DNA of 7,591 nt, taken from NCBI GenBank assembly GCA_028713595.1, contig JAQTNZ010000109.1:1-7591 (forward strand), written 5' to 3'. Shown in pieces: positions 1-6,401 of this stretch (position 1 is the first letter of the stretch; each line of letters begins with the position of its first letter). The notes under the pieces are model-generated. The model did not search any database. It was not told where the DNA came from and saw only the letters and a list, made by a program, of their open reading frames with translations. A program made the position numbers and the translations under genes. Origin of the DNA: Methylovulum sp. (GTDB taxonomy: Bacteria > Pseudomonadota > Gammaproteobacteria > Methylococcales > Methylomonadaceae).

Positions 1-345
1 ACCATTTGTCCACCGGGCGGCAGCACCTTGGCGGAACAGATTGCCGCGTTATTGGGCTTGGATTTGGATTTGAGCGAAGTCAAAGAGCCTGAACTGCTGG
101 TCGCCAGAGTCAGTGAAGCCACCTGTACCGGCTGCACCCGTTGCTTTAAGGTCTGTCCCACCGATGCGATTGTCGGCGCACCTAAACAAATCCATGCCGT
201 GGTGGCCGATGCTTGCATAGGCTGTAAAAAATGTGTCGAAGTATGCCCCACCGAATGCCTGCAAATGCACCCGATTGAGGTCACCTTGCGCAATTGGCGC
301 TGGGCGAAACCCACCATAACCGCTACGGGTAACGCGCTATGTTAA
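1..345 (+). CDS. rnfB: RnfB, electron transport complex ferredoxin-like subunit (3' part)
   Basis: This is the C-terminal 114 residues of RnfB, open at the left edge of the window. RnfB is the iron-sulfur subunit thought to exchange electrons with soluble ferredoxin and pass them to the membrane part of the Rnf complex. The visible part opens with CPPGG, whose Cys probably belongs to the upstream Fe-S domain. It then carries two classical [4Fe-4S] ferredoxin motifs: CTGCTRCFKVCP (window residues 42-53) and CIGCKKCVEVCP (residues 72-83). The short tail ends in an HPIEVTLRNW segment. The stop codon overlaps the rnfC start by seven bases, so the two are likely translationally coupled. The frame is continuous from base 1, so the in-window TTG or ATG codons are internal. 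Identity is secure because the next genes are rnfCDGEH in the canonical order. The missing part should contain the membrane anchor and first Fe-S domain. Confidence 0.95.
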   Translation, partial: TICPPGGSTLAEQIAALLGLDLDLSEVKEPELLVARVSEATCTGCTRCFKVCPTDAIVGAPKQIHAVVADACIGCKKCVEVCPTECLQMHPIEVTLRNWRWAKPTITATGNALC

Positions 346-1826
346 GTTTTTTCAGTAAACCGCGTATCCGTGGCGGTGTCCATGCCGAAGAACACAAAGC
401 CATAACGGCGACGCAAGCCATAGTCAGAAGCTTCCCGTTGCCGAAAAAACTTTATATCCCTTTACAGCAACATGTCGGCAAACCAGCGGAACCGCTGATT
501 AGGGTGGGCGAGCAAGTCTTGAAAGGGCAGTTGCTTGCCTACAGCCAAGGCTTGATTTCCGCACCCGTCCACGCTCCCAGTTCCGGCATTATCTTGGATG
601 TCAACGATTATCCTGCCCCGCACCCGTCCGCTTTGCCCATCCGCATGATTGTGCTGGAAACCGACGGCAAAGACGAATGGCTTACCGTGCCCACGATAGA
701 TGACCCGTTCCAGTTAGCCCCCGAAGACATTAGCTTGCGGGTGGGCGCGGCAGGTATTGTCGGCTTGGGCGGGGCGACCTTCCCTACGGCGGTCAAATTG
801 AATATGGGGCGGGAAAACCGTATTGACACCCTGATTATTAATGGCGCCGAATGTGAGCCTTATTTAAGCTGTGATGACCGTCTGATGCAAGAATGCAGCG
901 GGCAGATCATTGACGGTGTGCGCCTGATGTTGCACGGTATGGAAACAGGCCAGGCGGTGGTGGCGATTGAAGACAACAAACCGCAAGCGTTCATGGCTAT
1001 GCAGGCGGCGGCGCAGCCTTATCCCAGCATTAAGGTTATCCAAATCCCCACCCGTTATCCTATGGGCTGGGACAGGCAATTGATAGGCTATGTCACAGGC
1101 CGCGAAGTGCCGGTAGGTTGCCGCTCTTCAGAAATCGGCGTGACCATCCATAATGTCGGCACGGCTTATGCCACGCATAAGGCGATACGCCATAACCAAC
1201 CGCTGCTCAGCCGGGTGCTGACCATCTCCGGCGGTGCGGTAGGGCGGCCTATGAACGTGGAAGTGCCTCTAGGGACGTTAATATCCGAGCTGTTTGATTT
1301 TTGCGAAGTCGATGCCAAACAGACCGCACGCATTATTATGGGCGGGCCGATGATGGGCGATGCCTTACCGCATACGGGCTTGCCGACGGTCAAAGCCACC
1401 AGCGGCATTTTGGCCTTAACCGCCAACGAACTTAAAAACACCGAAGAGCAGCCGTGCATCCGCTGTGCCAGTTGTGTCAGCGTCTGTCCGGCCGGGTTAC
1501 GGCCTTTGGATATGGCCAATAATATCCGCGTCAATCAACTTGATGCCGCCGTTGATATAGGCTTGAAGGATTGCATCAGTTGTGGCTGCTGCTCCTATAT
1601 CTGCCCGTCCAACATTCCTTTAGTGCAGTATTTTAAATATGCCTCCGGCGAAGTCGCCGCCAGACAGCAAGCCCAACACAAATCCGAACAGACCAAACGC
1701 CTGATGGAGTCGCGTACCGCCCGTCTGGAGCGTATCGCCCAACAACAACGCGAAGAAGAACAGGCGCGTATTGCCGCCAAATTGGAACGTGAACGGTTAA
1801 AAGCCGAGCAGGAGGCTACGGCATGA
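339..1826 (+). CDS. rnfC: RnfC, NADH-side flavin and iron-sulfur subunit of Rnf complex
   Basis: RnfC is the peripheral cytoplasmic subunit of Rnf that handles NADH; the family resembles the Nqo1/NuoF flavoprotein. At 495 residues it has the family architecture. The N-terminal domain carries the conserved GGVHAEEHK segment near residue 12. The glycine-rich nucleotide/FMN loop GLGGATFP is at residues 142-149, followed by INGAECEPY. Two [4Fe-4S] motifs follow: CIRCASCVSVCP (residues 373-384) and CISCGCCSYICP (residues 412-423). From about residue 435 to the end the chain is rich in Ala, Gln, Glu and Arg, a predicted helical or coiled-coil tail. That tail is much shorter than the long repetitive tail of E. 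coli RsxC (about 740 residues in total). The start overlaps the end of rnfB and the stop overlaps the rnfD start (ATGA), so it sits inside a tightly coupled operon. No broken motif is visible. Confidence 0.96.
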   Translation: MLSFFSKPRIRGGVHAEEHKAITATQAIVRSFPLPKKLYIPLQQHVGKPAEPLIRVGEQVLKGQLLAYSQGLISAPVHAPSSGIILDVNDYPAPHPSALPIRMIVLETDGKDEWLTVPTIDDPFQLAPEDISLRVGAAGIVGLGGATFPTAVKLNMGRENRIDTLIINGAECEPYLSCDDRLMQECSGQIIDGVRLMLHGMETGQAVVAIEDNKPQAFMAMQAAAQPYPSIKVIQIPTRYPMGWDRQLIGYVTGREVPVGCRSSEIGVTIHNVGTAYATHKAIRHNQPLLSRVLTISGGAVGRPMNVEVPLGTLISELFDFCEVDAKQTARIIMGGPMMGDALPHTGLPTVKATSGILALTANELKNTEEQPCIRCASCVSVCPAGLRPLDMANNIRVNQLDAAVDIGLKDCISCGCCSYICPSNIPLVQYFKYASGEVAARQQAQHKSEQTKRLMESRTARLERIAQQQREEEQARIAAKLERERLKAEQEATA

Positions 1827-2899
1827 TGATAACAACCAGCAAACCCAATAGTGGCGCCCATATCGGGGCGAATAGAAGTGTCCGCCAAATCATGTGGCAA
1901 GTCATGCTCGCCTTGTCACCCGCCACGGTTTTTGGGCTGTGGTGTTTCGGTTGGCCTGCCTTCAACCTGTTTGTCATCACTGTAAGTTCGGCAATGATGT
2001 TTGAGGCTTTCTGTGTCCGCCTGAAAGGCCGCGCCGCCAAACCGGTGCTGATGGATGGCTCGGCACTCTTGACTGGCTGGCTGTTGGCGATGACCTTGCC
2101 GCCGTGGGCGCCGTGGTGGATAGGCGTGGTCGGCTCTGGCCTTGCCATCATATTAGGCAAACAAGTCTACGGGGGCTTAGGGCAAAACCTGTTTAACCCC
2201 GCGATGTTGGCGCGGGTGGCCTTGCTGATTTCCTTCCCTATCGAAATGACTACCTGGGCCAATGTCTCGCCGCTGTTTTTTGCCCAATCGCCAGGGATTG
2301 CCGAGAGCTGGCGCATCACTTTTTCAGGGCTGGAAAACCTGGATGCTTATACAGGGGCGACCACGCTCGGTTACATCAAGACCGAATTCTCACAAAACCG
2401 CCTATTGACGGACATTCTTAAAAACTATTCGGCAACGCTTAATTTTATCGGTTGGACACGCGGCAGTTTGGGTGAAACCTCCACAGTATTGCTGGGCTTG
2501 GGCGGAATCTGGTTAATCCGCCAAAAAATCATCCAATGGCAGATTCCGGTATCATTGTTATTGACGGTCGCCTTATTGGCCAGCATTTTCCACCTAATAG
2601 ACAGCGAGCATTATGTCAGCCCCTTCCTGCATTTGAATTCTGGCGCCATGATGTGCGTGGCGTTTTTCATCGCCACTGACTATGTCACGTCACCCAACAC
2701 CCCTACCGGGCAACTGGTCTTTGGGGCGGGCTGTGGCTTGTTGATTTTCGTCATCCGTACCTGGGGGGCTTACCCCGAAGGCGCCGGCTTTGCGGTTTTG
2801 CTGATGAACGCGGCGACCCCTTTGATTGACCATTATATCCGCCCACGCATTTACGGACGTGACCGCCAAGGCAAGCCGCTGGAAATCCCCAAACCATAA
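1823..2899 (+). CDS. rnfD: RnfD, membrane flavoprotein subunit of Rnf complex
   Basis: RnfD is an integral membrane subunit of the NqrB/RnfD family that carries covalently bound FMN. The 358 residues contain several long hydrophobic segments (roughly residues 27-68, 80-115, 217-255 and 275-340). They also include the conserved loop GGLGQNLFNPAML and the motif DAYTGATTLG. In the last, Thr180 of TGAT is the expected FMN phosphoester attachment residue by analogy with Vibrio RnfD/NqrB. The late DYVTSPNTP and GAYPEGAGFAVLLMNA segments are also typical of the family. The chosen ATG lies seven bases after a strong AGGAGG at 1810-1815 and overlaps the rnfC stop; a second ATG three bases later is an alternative. 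Forty noncoding bases separate its stop from rnfG. Identification is firm from motif and gene order; the exact membrane-helix count is not resolved by eye. Confidence 0.95.
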   Translation: MMITTSKPNSGAHIGANRSVRQIMWQVMLALSPATVFGLWCFGWPAFNLFVITVSSAMMFEAFCVRLKGRAAKPVLMDGSALLTGWLLAMTLPPWAPWWIGVVGSGLAIILGKQVYGGLGQNLFNPAMLARVALLISFPIEMTTWANVSPLFFAQSPGIAESWRITFSGLENLDAYTGATTLGYIKTEFSQNRLLTDILKNYSATLNFIGWTRGSLGETSTVLLGLGGIWLIRQKIIQWQIPVSLLLTVALLASIFHLIDSEHYVSPFLHLNSGAMMCVAFFIATDYVTSPNTPTGQLVFGAGCGLLIFVIRTWGAYPEGAGFAVLLMNAATPLIDHYIRPRIYGRDRQGKPLEIPKP

Positions 2900-2939
2900 T
2901 TTGGCCGCTGGCTTATCTGACTTGAACCGAGCGTAAACC

Positions 2940-3650
2940 ATGAAACTTGACCCCACAACCCTTGCCCGCCTTAAAGCCCAAGCCGCCATTTGTCTGGCTT
3001 GGTTACAACGCTGGTTGGAACCGGCTCATTTGGCGCAACTGCGGCCTAAGCTGGAATTCCAAACTGGCGTATTGGCCGGTTTTGCCCTGCTTGCCAGCGT
3101 CTTGTTGGGCGTTACCAATTGCAGCACCCAAGACCTGATCCAACAACGTCTGGATGATGATTTGAAAAATTCGCTGGCGGAAGTCGTGCCCGCCGATTTG
3201 CATGATAATGACATGCTGCAAGACACGAAGACAATCCCGTCCGCCGATTACAATATCGCCGCCAAGGAAACCCTTGTCTATATCGCCAAAAAATCCGCCA
3301 AAGTCACCGCCGTCTGTTTTAAGCTGACCGCACCTGATGGTTATTCAGGCGCCATCAATATGATTATGGGCATAGACCGTGACGGCAACATTCTGGGGGT
3401 GCGGGTACTCAGCCACAAAGAAACGCCGGGGCTTGGCGATAAGATCGAGGCCGCCAAATCCAATTGGATATTTAGCTTTGTGGGGCGTTCGTTGGACAAT
3501 TTGACCCCCACGCAATGGGCGGTGAAAAAAGACGGCGGCGAATTCGACCAGTTTGCCGGCGCCACCATCACCCCGCGCAAAACCGTCCAAGCCATCAACC
3601 GAGGCTTGCTGTTATTTAAGGCGCACCAAGCAGAACTCATCAACCCTTGA
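2940..3650 (+). CDS. rnfG: RnfG, FMN-carrying periplasmic-facing subunit of Rnf complex
   Basis: RnfG is a single-span membrane protein whose soluble domain holds covalent FMN and belongs to the NqrC/RnfG FMN-binding family. It has 236 residues with one clear membrane segment at about residues 41-59. The FMN-domain landmarks are GYSGAINMIMGID, GVRVLSHKETPGLGDKI and DQFAGATITPRKTV. Thr209 in AGAT is the expected flavin attachment residue. The usual motif is SGAT, so the Ser-to-Ala change is noted, but the Thr is kept. About 38 residues precede the membrane span, longer than in E. coli RsxG, where the span lies almost at the N terminus. The ribosome binding site before this ATG is weak, and no better in-frame ATG is seen near the membrane segment, so the start is less certain than the gene. 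RnfE follows after ten bases. Confidence 0.93.
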   Translation: MKLDPTTLARLKAQAAICLAWLQRWLEPAHLAQLRPKLEFQTGVLAGFALLASVLLGVTNCSTQDLIQQRLDDDLKNSLAEVVPADLHDNDMLQDTKTIPSADYNIAAKETLVYIAKKSAKVTAVCFKLTAPDGYSGAINMIMGIDRDGNILGVRVLSHKETPGLGDKIEAAKSNWIFSFVGRSLDNLTPTQWAVKKDGGEFDQFAGATITPRKTVQAINRGLLLFKAHQAELINP

Positions 3651-3660
3651 GGACCAGGCC

Positions 3661-4350
3661 ATGTTTCTATCAGCAACTTACCGTAAAATCGCCAGCGATG
3701 GCATCTGGAACAACAATATCGTTTTTGGGCAAAATTTGGCCTTATGCCCGTTGCTGGCAGTGACCGGAACCGCCACCAACGGTTTAGGCATGGGCTTGGC
3801 GACACTAGTGGTTATCACCGCCTCCAATGGGCTTATTTCCGTTACTAGGCATCTGATCCCCAGTGAAATCCGCATCCCTATTTTTGTGTTGCTGATCGCC
3901 GCCTTAGTGACCTTGGTTGATATTCTCATGAACGCGTGGGCGCATGAACTCTACAAAGTGCTGGGGCTGTTCATTGCCCTGATTGTCACTAACTGCGCCT
4001 TATTAGGCCGTGCCGAAGCCTTTGCCTCCAAACAACCCGTTAAGGAAGCGTTATGGGATGGTTTTATGATGGGCTTGGGGTTTACGCTGGTCTTGGTCGC
4101 TTTGGGTGCAGCGCGGGAAATCAGTTCGTCAGGGACACTGTTTGCCAATGCCTCATTATTGCTGGGCGAGTCGTTCCAGTTTTTGGAAGTCACCGTCATC
4201 CCCAATTATAAAGGTTTTTTATTGATGGCCCTACCCCCAGGCGGATTCATTATGCTGGCTTTTTTGATTGTCGGCAAACGCTTGATTGACCAAAAACTGG
4301 CACAGAAAAAAGTGCAACCCGCGCTATTGAATGAAGCTATAACCGAATAA
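3661..4350 (+). CDS. rnfE: RnfE, membrane subunit of Rnf complex
   Basis: RnfE belongs to the RnfA/RnfE/NqrD/NqrE family of six-helix membrane proteins. It pairs with RnfA to hold an intramembrane iron-sulfur centre. At 229 residues it has near-typical length and the family signatures GIWNNNIVFGQNLALCPLLAVT near the N terminus and IVTNCALLGRAEAFA in the middle. Cys29 and Cys112 in these two segments match the positions where the family places its membrane Fe-S ligands. The same frame is open further upstream, to an ATG at 3553, but that extension lies inside rnfG and is proline- and serine-rich noise. The ATG at 3661 gives the conserved family N terminus and follows GAGGACCAGG, so it is preferred. 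It begins ten bases after the rnfG stop, and rnfH follows sixteen bases after its own stop. Confidence 0.95.
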   Translation: MFLSATYRKIASDGIWNNNIVFGQNLALCPLLAVTGTATNGLGMGLATLVVITASNGLISVTRHLIPSEIRIPIFVLLIAALVTLVDILMNAWAHELYKVLGLFIALIVTNCALLGRAEAFASKQPVKEALWDGFMMGLGFTLVLVALGAAREISSSGTLFANASLLLGESFQFLEVTVIPNYKGFLLMALPPGGFIMLAFLIVGKRLIDQKLAQKKVQPALLNEAITE

Positions 4351-4366
4351 ATGATGAGGTGTTATT

Positions 4367-4627
4367 ATGAACGTCGGAGTCTGTTACGCAGAAGTGGATA
4401 GGCAATTGTGGATGCGGCTGGAAGTGCCAGATAACAGCACCGTGGCGGAAGCCATTAACTTGTCGGGGGTGTTGAAACTTTATCCAGAAATCAACCTCAC
4501 CACCCAAAAAGTCGGCATCTTCGGCAAAATCGCCACGTTGGACACCCCCGTAAAAGATGGAGACAGGGTGGAAATATACCGGCCCATCACCGCCGACCCG
4601 CAACAGGTGCAACGGCGTAGGCGCTAA
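4367..4627 (+). CDS. rnfH: RnfH family protein (ubiquitin-like fold)
   Basis: This small protein of 86 residues belongs to the RnfH/UPF0125 family (beta-grasp, related to ThiS/MoaD folds). The family often closes proteobacterial rnf operons, but its members also occur next to ratA and smpB, and their biochemical role is not settled. Family landmarks are visible in order: VCYAEVDRQLWMRLEVPD, TVAEAINLSGVL, YPEINLTTQKVGIFGK and DGDRVEIYRPITADP. A run of arginines closes the protein. There is no C-terminal Gly-Gly, so it is not an obvious sulfur carrier. The start is supported by GAGGTG at 4356-4361, five bases before the ATG. As the last gene of the operon on this strand, it is followed by a short spacer and then a gene on the opposite strand. 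Confidence 0.93.
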   Translation: MNVGVCYAEVDRQLWMRLEVPDNSTVAEAINLSGVLKLYPEINLTTQKVGIFGKIATLDTPVKDGDRVEIYRPITADPQQVQRRRR

Positions 4628-4653
4628 AAAAATAGTGTCCCCAAAAAATGGGG
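4626..4653 (-). terminator. Small hairpin plus T-run ending the - strand unit
   Basis: Bases 4639-4643 (CCCCA) pair with 4649-4653 (TGGGG) around a five-base loop. On the - strand the stem is followed, six bases later, by seven T residues (4632-4626). That order fits a weak intrinsic terminator for the convergent - strand gene that stops at 4679. In the + direction the stem is not followed by a T-run, so it is not convincing for rnfH. The stem is short, and an alternative pairing of GGGG 4650-4653 with CCCC 4670-4673 is possible. Confidence 0.35.
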
Positions 4654-4678
4654 CGGTTTGAACCTTTAGACCCCGTTG

Positions 4679-5146
4679 TTAATACACCCTATCGGAAGAT
4701 GATTCGTGTCCGCCTTGGCGTTCAATACGGGCGCGTCCATTGAAGCCAATATCAGCAACCTCTATTGCCAATCCGCCAACTTGGATATTAATGACAAGCA
4801 TCTGGTTAAATTCAATACGGATCAGACCCTTTGTATATTGCCAATGATTGAATGAATAACAGCCAATACCTTGGTCATTTTGGCAATCCCAAGATAACAC
4901 ATGCTTAATGGACACTTTAGTACACAGCCAATATTTTTCATAGACACGGGAAAAACCATTGTCCTGAATAAGAATCTCCTCACCATCATGAAATTGCCGC
5001 CGTACCGGAATGTCCAAGACCTGCTGTTCTGTACCGAAGACAATTTCGTCAATATCCGCCATCTCATCGTGTAGCAAGGCGTTTATCAGAGGCAACTCTT
5101 GGGCTTTCGTAATGTGTAGCGGTTGCTTAAGCAGGCCATACGGCAT
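4679..5146 (-). CDS. Hypothetical protein, 155 residues, convergent with rnf operon
   Basis: I do not recognise this protein. The frame is open further upstream (to an ATG at 5248). The start at 5146 is preferred because AAGGA stands eight bases before it in good Shine-Dalgarno position, and because the added N-terminal residues look noncoding. The product starts MPYGLLKQPLHITK. It is soluble-looking, has no membrane segment or signal peptide, and alternates hydrophobic and polar residues as in a beta-rich fold. Notable segments are DEMADIDEIVFGTEQQVLDIPVRR, a pair of Cys around WDCQNDQGIGCYSF (window 4888-4929), and a Gly/Arg-containing polar tail. It lies on the opposite strand to rnfH and next to an insertion-sequence remnant, so it is plausibly accessory. 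A role in defence or immunity cannot be argued from the sequence. Confidence 0.6.
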   Translation of the reverse strand: MPYGLLKQPLHITKAQELPLINALLHDEMADIDEIVFGTEQQVLDIPVRRQFHDGEEILIQDNGFSRVYEKYWLCTKVSIKHVLSWDCQNDQGIGCYSFNHWQYTKGLIRIEFNQMLVINIQVGGLAIEVADIGFNGRARIERQGGHESSSDRVY

Positions 5147-5306
5147 GGTATAAATCCTTAAAATTAATAGCTTGTAAGTTTTGTCGGGAGCCTCGGCTTG
5201 GGGTGTCGTTAGCCCGTCCTCCGTCCCCATTATTATCAGCCGCGACAATAATCTCCGCCGTCAGTAATGCCAAATGTTTTGAAACTCTTTGAACGCATCT
5301 GGCCAT
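5127..5306 (-). CDS. Possible small ORF, 59 residues, overlapping the start of the next gene
   Basis: This frame encodes a 59-residue peptide beginning MARCVQRVSKHL. AGGCG stands seven bases before its ATG. Its end overlaps the first 20 bases of the 155-residue gene downstream, in a different frame, so it could act as an upstream coupled ORF or leader. Residues 5-25 are moderately hydrophobic, residues 26-45 are Gly/Asn/Arg/Ser-rich, and the tail INFKDLYHAVWPA is read across the next gene's ribosome binding site. The same frame is open further upstream to 5441, but that part runs into the insertion-sequence end and is not believed. No family is recognised. It may equally be chance open frame in the 5' leader of the downstream gene. 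Confidence 0.25.
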   Translation of the reverse strand: MARCVQRVSKHLALLTAEIIVAADNNGDGGRANDTPSRGSRQNLQAINFKDLYHAVWPA

Positions 5307-5382
5307 ATTAAAACGCCTATAATCCTTAGTTGTAGCATACCTCCCTAACCCTATGCGAGCGCTAGCATTGGCCGTCACTCCC

Positions 5383-5393
5383 CAGGGCAATCG
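5383..5393 (+). repeat. Left terminal inverted repeat of ISAs1-like element
   Basis: CAGGGCAATCG matches the inverted right end (CAGGGCAAGCG, bases 6248-6238 on the - strand) at 10 of 11 positions. It lies 76 bases before the transposase ATG, an expected distance for a terminal repeat. Similarity fades quickly beyond eleven bases. Confidence 0.6.
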
Positions 5394-5458
5394 CGCTACC
5401 TCTACCCCTTGACGTGACAAGGGTACTATAAAATAGGCCATTTACCGAGAGAACAAGG

Positions 5459-6227
5459 ATGTTGCCCAATCCACAGCCGTATTTCCAAGAAATCAAAGAC
5501 CCCCGCCGCGAGACAAAAAAACAAGCTGCACCAGTTAAGCGACATCCTAATGATAGTGCTGTGCGCGGTGCTCAGTGGCATAGAAGACTGGGTGGGGATG
5601 GAGGAATTTGCCAAGGAAAAAGAGGGTTGGTTACGTGGCTTCCTGGTATTGGCCAATGGGACACCCTCCCATAACACCTTAAGCGATGTGTTGGGTCTGA
5701 TCGACCCCGATGCGTTTTGGGAAGCGTTCATGAGTTGGCTCCAGGCCGCCTTGCCCAGCCTGTCGGACGAACAAACCTGCCTGGACGGCAAGACGTTACG
5801 CGGCAGCCGTGCGGGCGACAGGGTGGAGTCCACCCAGATCGTCGGGGACAAAACTTCCGTGGAATCCCGCTATTATTTATGTTCTTTCAGCGGGCTGGAA
5901 CATTTTGCACAGGCTGTACGGCAGCACTGGCTTATTGAAAACAGGCAGCATTGGGTGCTGGACGTGCAGTTTGGCGAAGACCGGAACCGGACGAGGACAA
6001 GCCATGCGCCGGAAAACTTGGCCTTGGTCAGGCGGGCGGAACTGATCTTCGGCAAAGGCCTTGTATAGCGCGATTGCCCTGGTTATGCCTCCTGAAAACT
6101 TTAATATTGTCCGCCAAGTCGCCATCAACCTGCTAAAAAATGAGGCCTCGTTGTAAGCGTCAAACGAAAACGCTTTATGTCCGCCATAAGCGATAAATTT
6201 AGGGAAAAAGTAGTTTTTTCCTTATGA
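5459..6227 (+). pseudogene. ISAs1-family transposase, frameshifted and internally deleted
   Basis: The N terminus (MLPNPQPYFQEIKDPRRETK, from 5459) is ISAs1-like. An A7 run at 5515-5521 then throws the frame off. Removing one A restores NKLHQLSDILMIVLCAVLSG and the family segment IEDWVGMEEFAKEKEGWL. The reading continues to CLDGKTLRGS (near 5778-5807), which holds the first catalytic Asp. It then jumps at about 5815-5825 directly to the late segment STQIVGDKTSVESRYYLCS. Compared with family members about 110-130 residues are missing, including the stretch that normally carries the second catalytic Asp. RQHWLIENRQHWVLDVQF follows and keeps the Glu expected in the DDE set. After SHAPENLALVRR the frame ends at 6068. 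A second C-terminal piece follows in another frame, MPPENFNIVRQVAINLLKNE; after one more shift it continues SVKRKRFMSAISDKFREKVVFSL to a TGA at 6225. The protein cannot be functional. Confidence 0.85.
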
Positions 6228-6237
6228 CGTTTTTATC

Positions 6238-6248
6238 CGCTTGCCCTG
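6238..6248 (-). repeat. Right terminal inverted repeat of ISAs1-like element
   Basis: Read on the - strand, this is CAGGGCAAGCG, the partner of the left end at 5383. It lies eleven bases after the last transposase codon (TGA 6225-6227), which agrees with the true 3' end of the element. Confidence 0.6.
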
Positions 6249-6341
6249 TCCCCAAAAGGACACAAAACTCCGCCTACAGGCAATTTACCGATTTGGCAGG
6301 TGGCTTTACTTGCCAATAGGGCCGCCGCACCTTTTAAAAAA

Positions 6342-6361
6342 GTGTCCGATAGTGTGGACAC
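6342..6361. repeat. Inverted repeat GTGTCC-N8-GGACAC
   Basis: Six-base arms match perfectly around an eight-base spacer. A related arrangement, TGTCC-N6-GGACA, lies at 6247-6262 just across the insertion-sequence end. This may be a protein-binding site or a small hairpin; no T-run follows it, so it is not a terminator on the + strand. Confidence 0.35.
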
Positions 6362-6375
6362 ATCATCATTATAAC

Positions 6376-6394
6376 CATAATCATCATTATTATT
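6376..6394. promoter_or_regulatory. Fur-box-like sequence
   Basis: The 19 bases CATAATCATCATTATTATT agree with the classical Fur box GATAATGATAATCATTATC at 14 of 19 positions. The site ends eight bases before a candidate -35 element. MbtH-like genes often belong to siderophore clusters, so iron control would make sense. The surroundings are a CAT/AAT-rich tract, which raises the odds of a chance match, and the gene start is 300 bases away. Confidence 0.3.
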
Positions 6395-6401
6395 AAAAAC
6401 A

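Larger units (their letters stand above)
5383..6248 (+). mobile_element. Decayed, internally deleted ISAs1-family insertion sequence
   Basis: The element is bounded by imperfect inverted repeats that both read inward from CAGGGCAA. The left end starts CAGGGCAATCG at 5383; the right end, read on the - strand from 6248, starts CAGGGCAAGCG, giving 10 of 11 matching bases. CAGG-type ends are usual for ISAs1. Between them lies one broken transposase frame on the + strand. The span is 866 bases, against roughly 1.2-1.3 kb for intact members, matching the missing middle of the transposase. No convincing target-site duplication is seen: the flanks are TCACTCCC on the left and TCCCCAAA on the right. 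That fits an old or recombined copy. It cannot encode its own transposase, but could in principle be moved by a related intact copy elsewhere. Confidence 0.75.

Noticed and set aside
3553..3660. Extended rnfE start inside rnfG
   Set aside because: The added 36 residues are Pro/Ser/Lys-rich with no family match. The conserved RnfE N terminus begins at the ATG at 3661, which has its own ribosome binding site.
5147..5248. Longer N terminus for the 155-residue - strand protein
   Set aside because: The start at 5146 has AAGGA at a good distance; the upstream residues overlap the small ORF region and look noncoding.
5409..5434. Insertion-sequence promoter TTGACG ... TAAAAT
   Set aside because: The spacer is only 14 bases, too short for a normal sigma-70 promoter, and the downstream frame is broken.
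6293..6316. Inverted repeat TTGGCA-N12-TGCCAA as a terminator
   Set aside because: Loop is long, the stem is only six pairs and no T-run follows; chance is likely.
6361..6398. Tandem repeat or CRISPR-like array in the CAT/AAT tract
   Set aside because: It is a short irregular trinucleotide-rich stretch with no unit-spacer structure.
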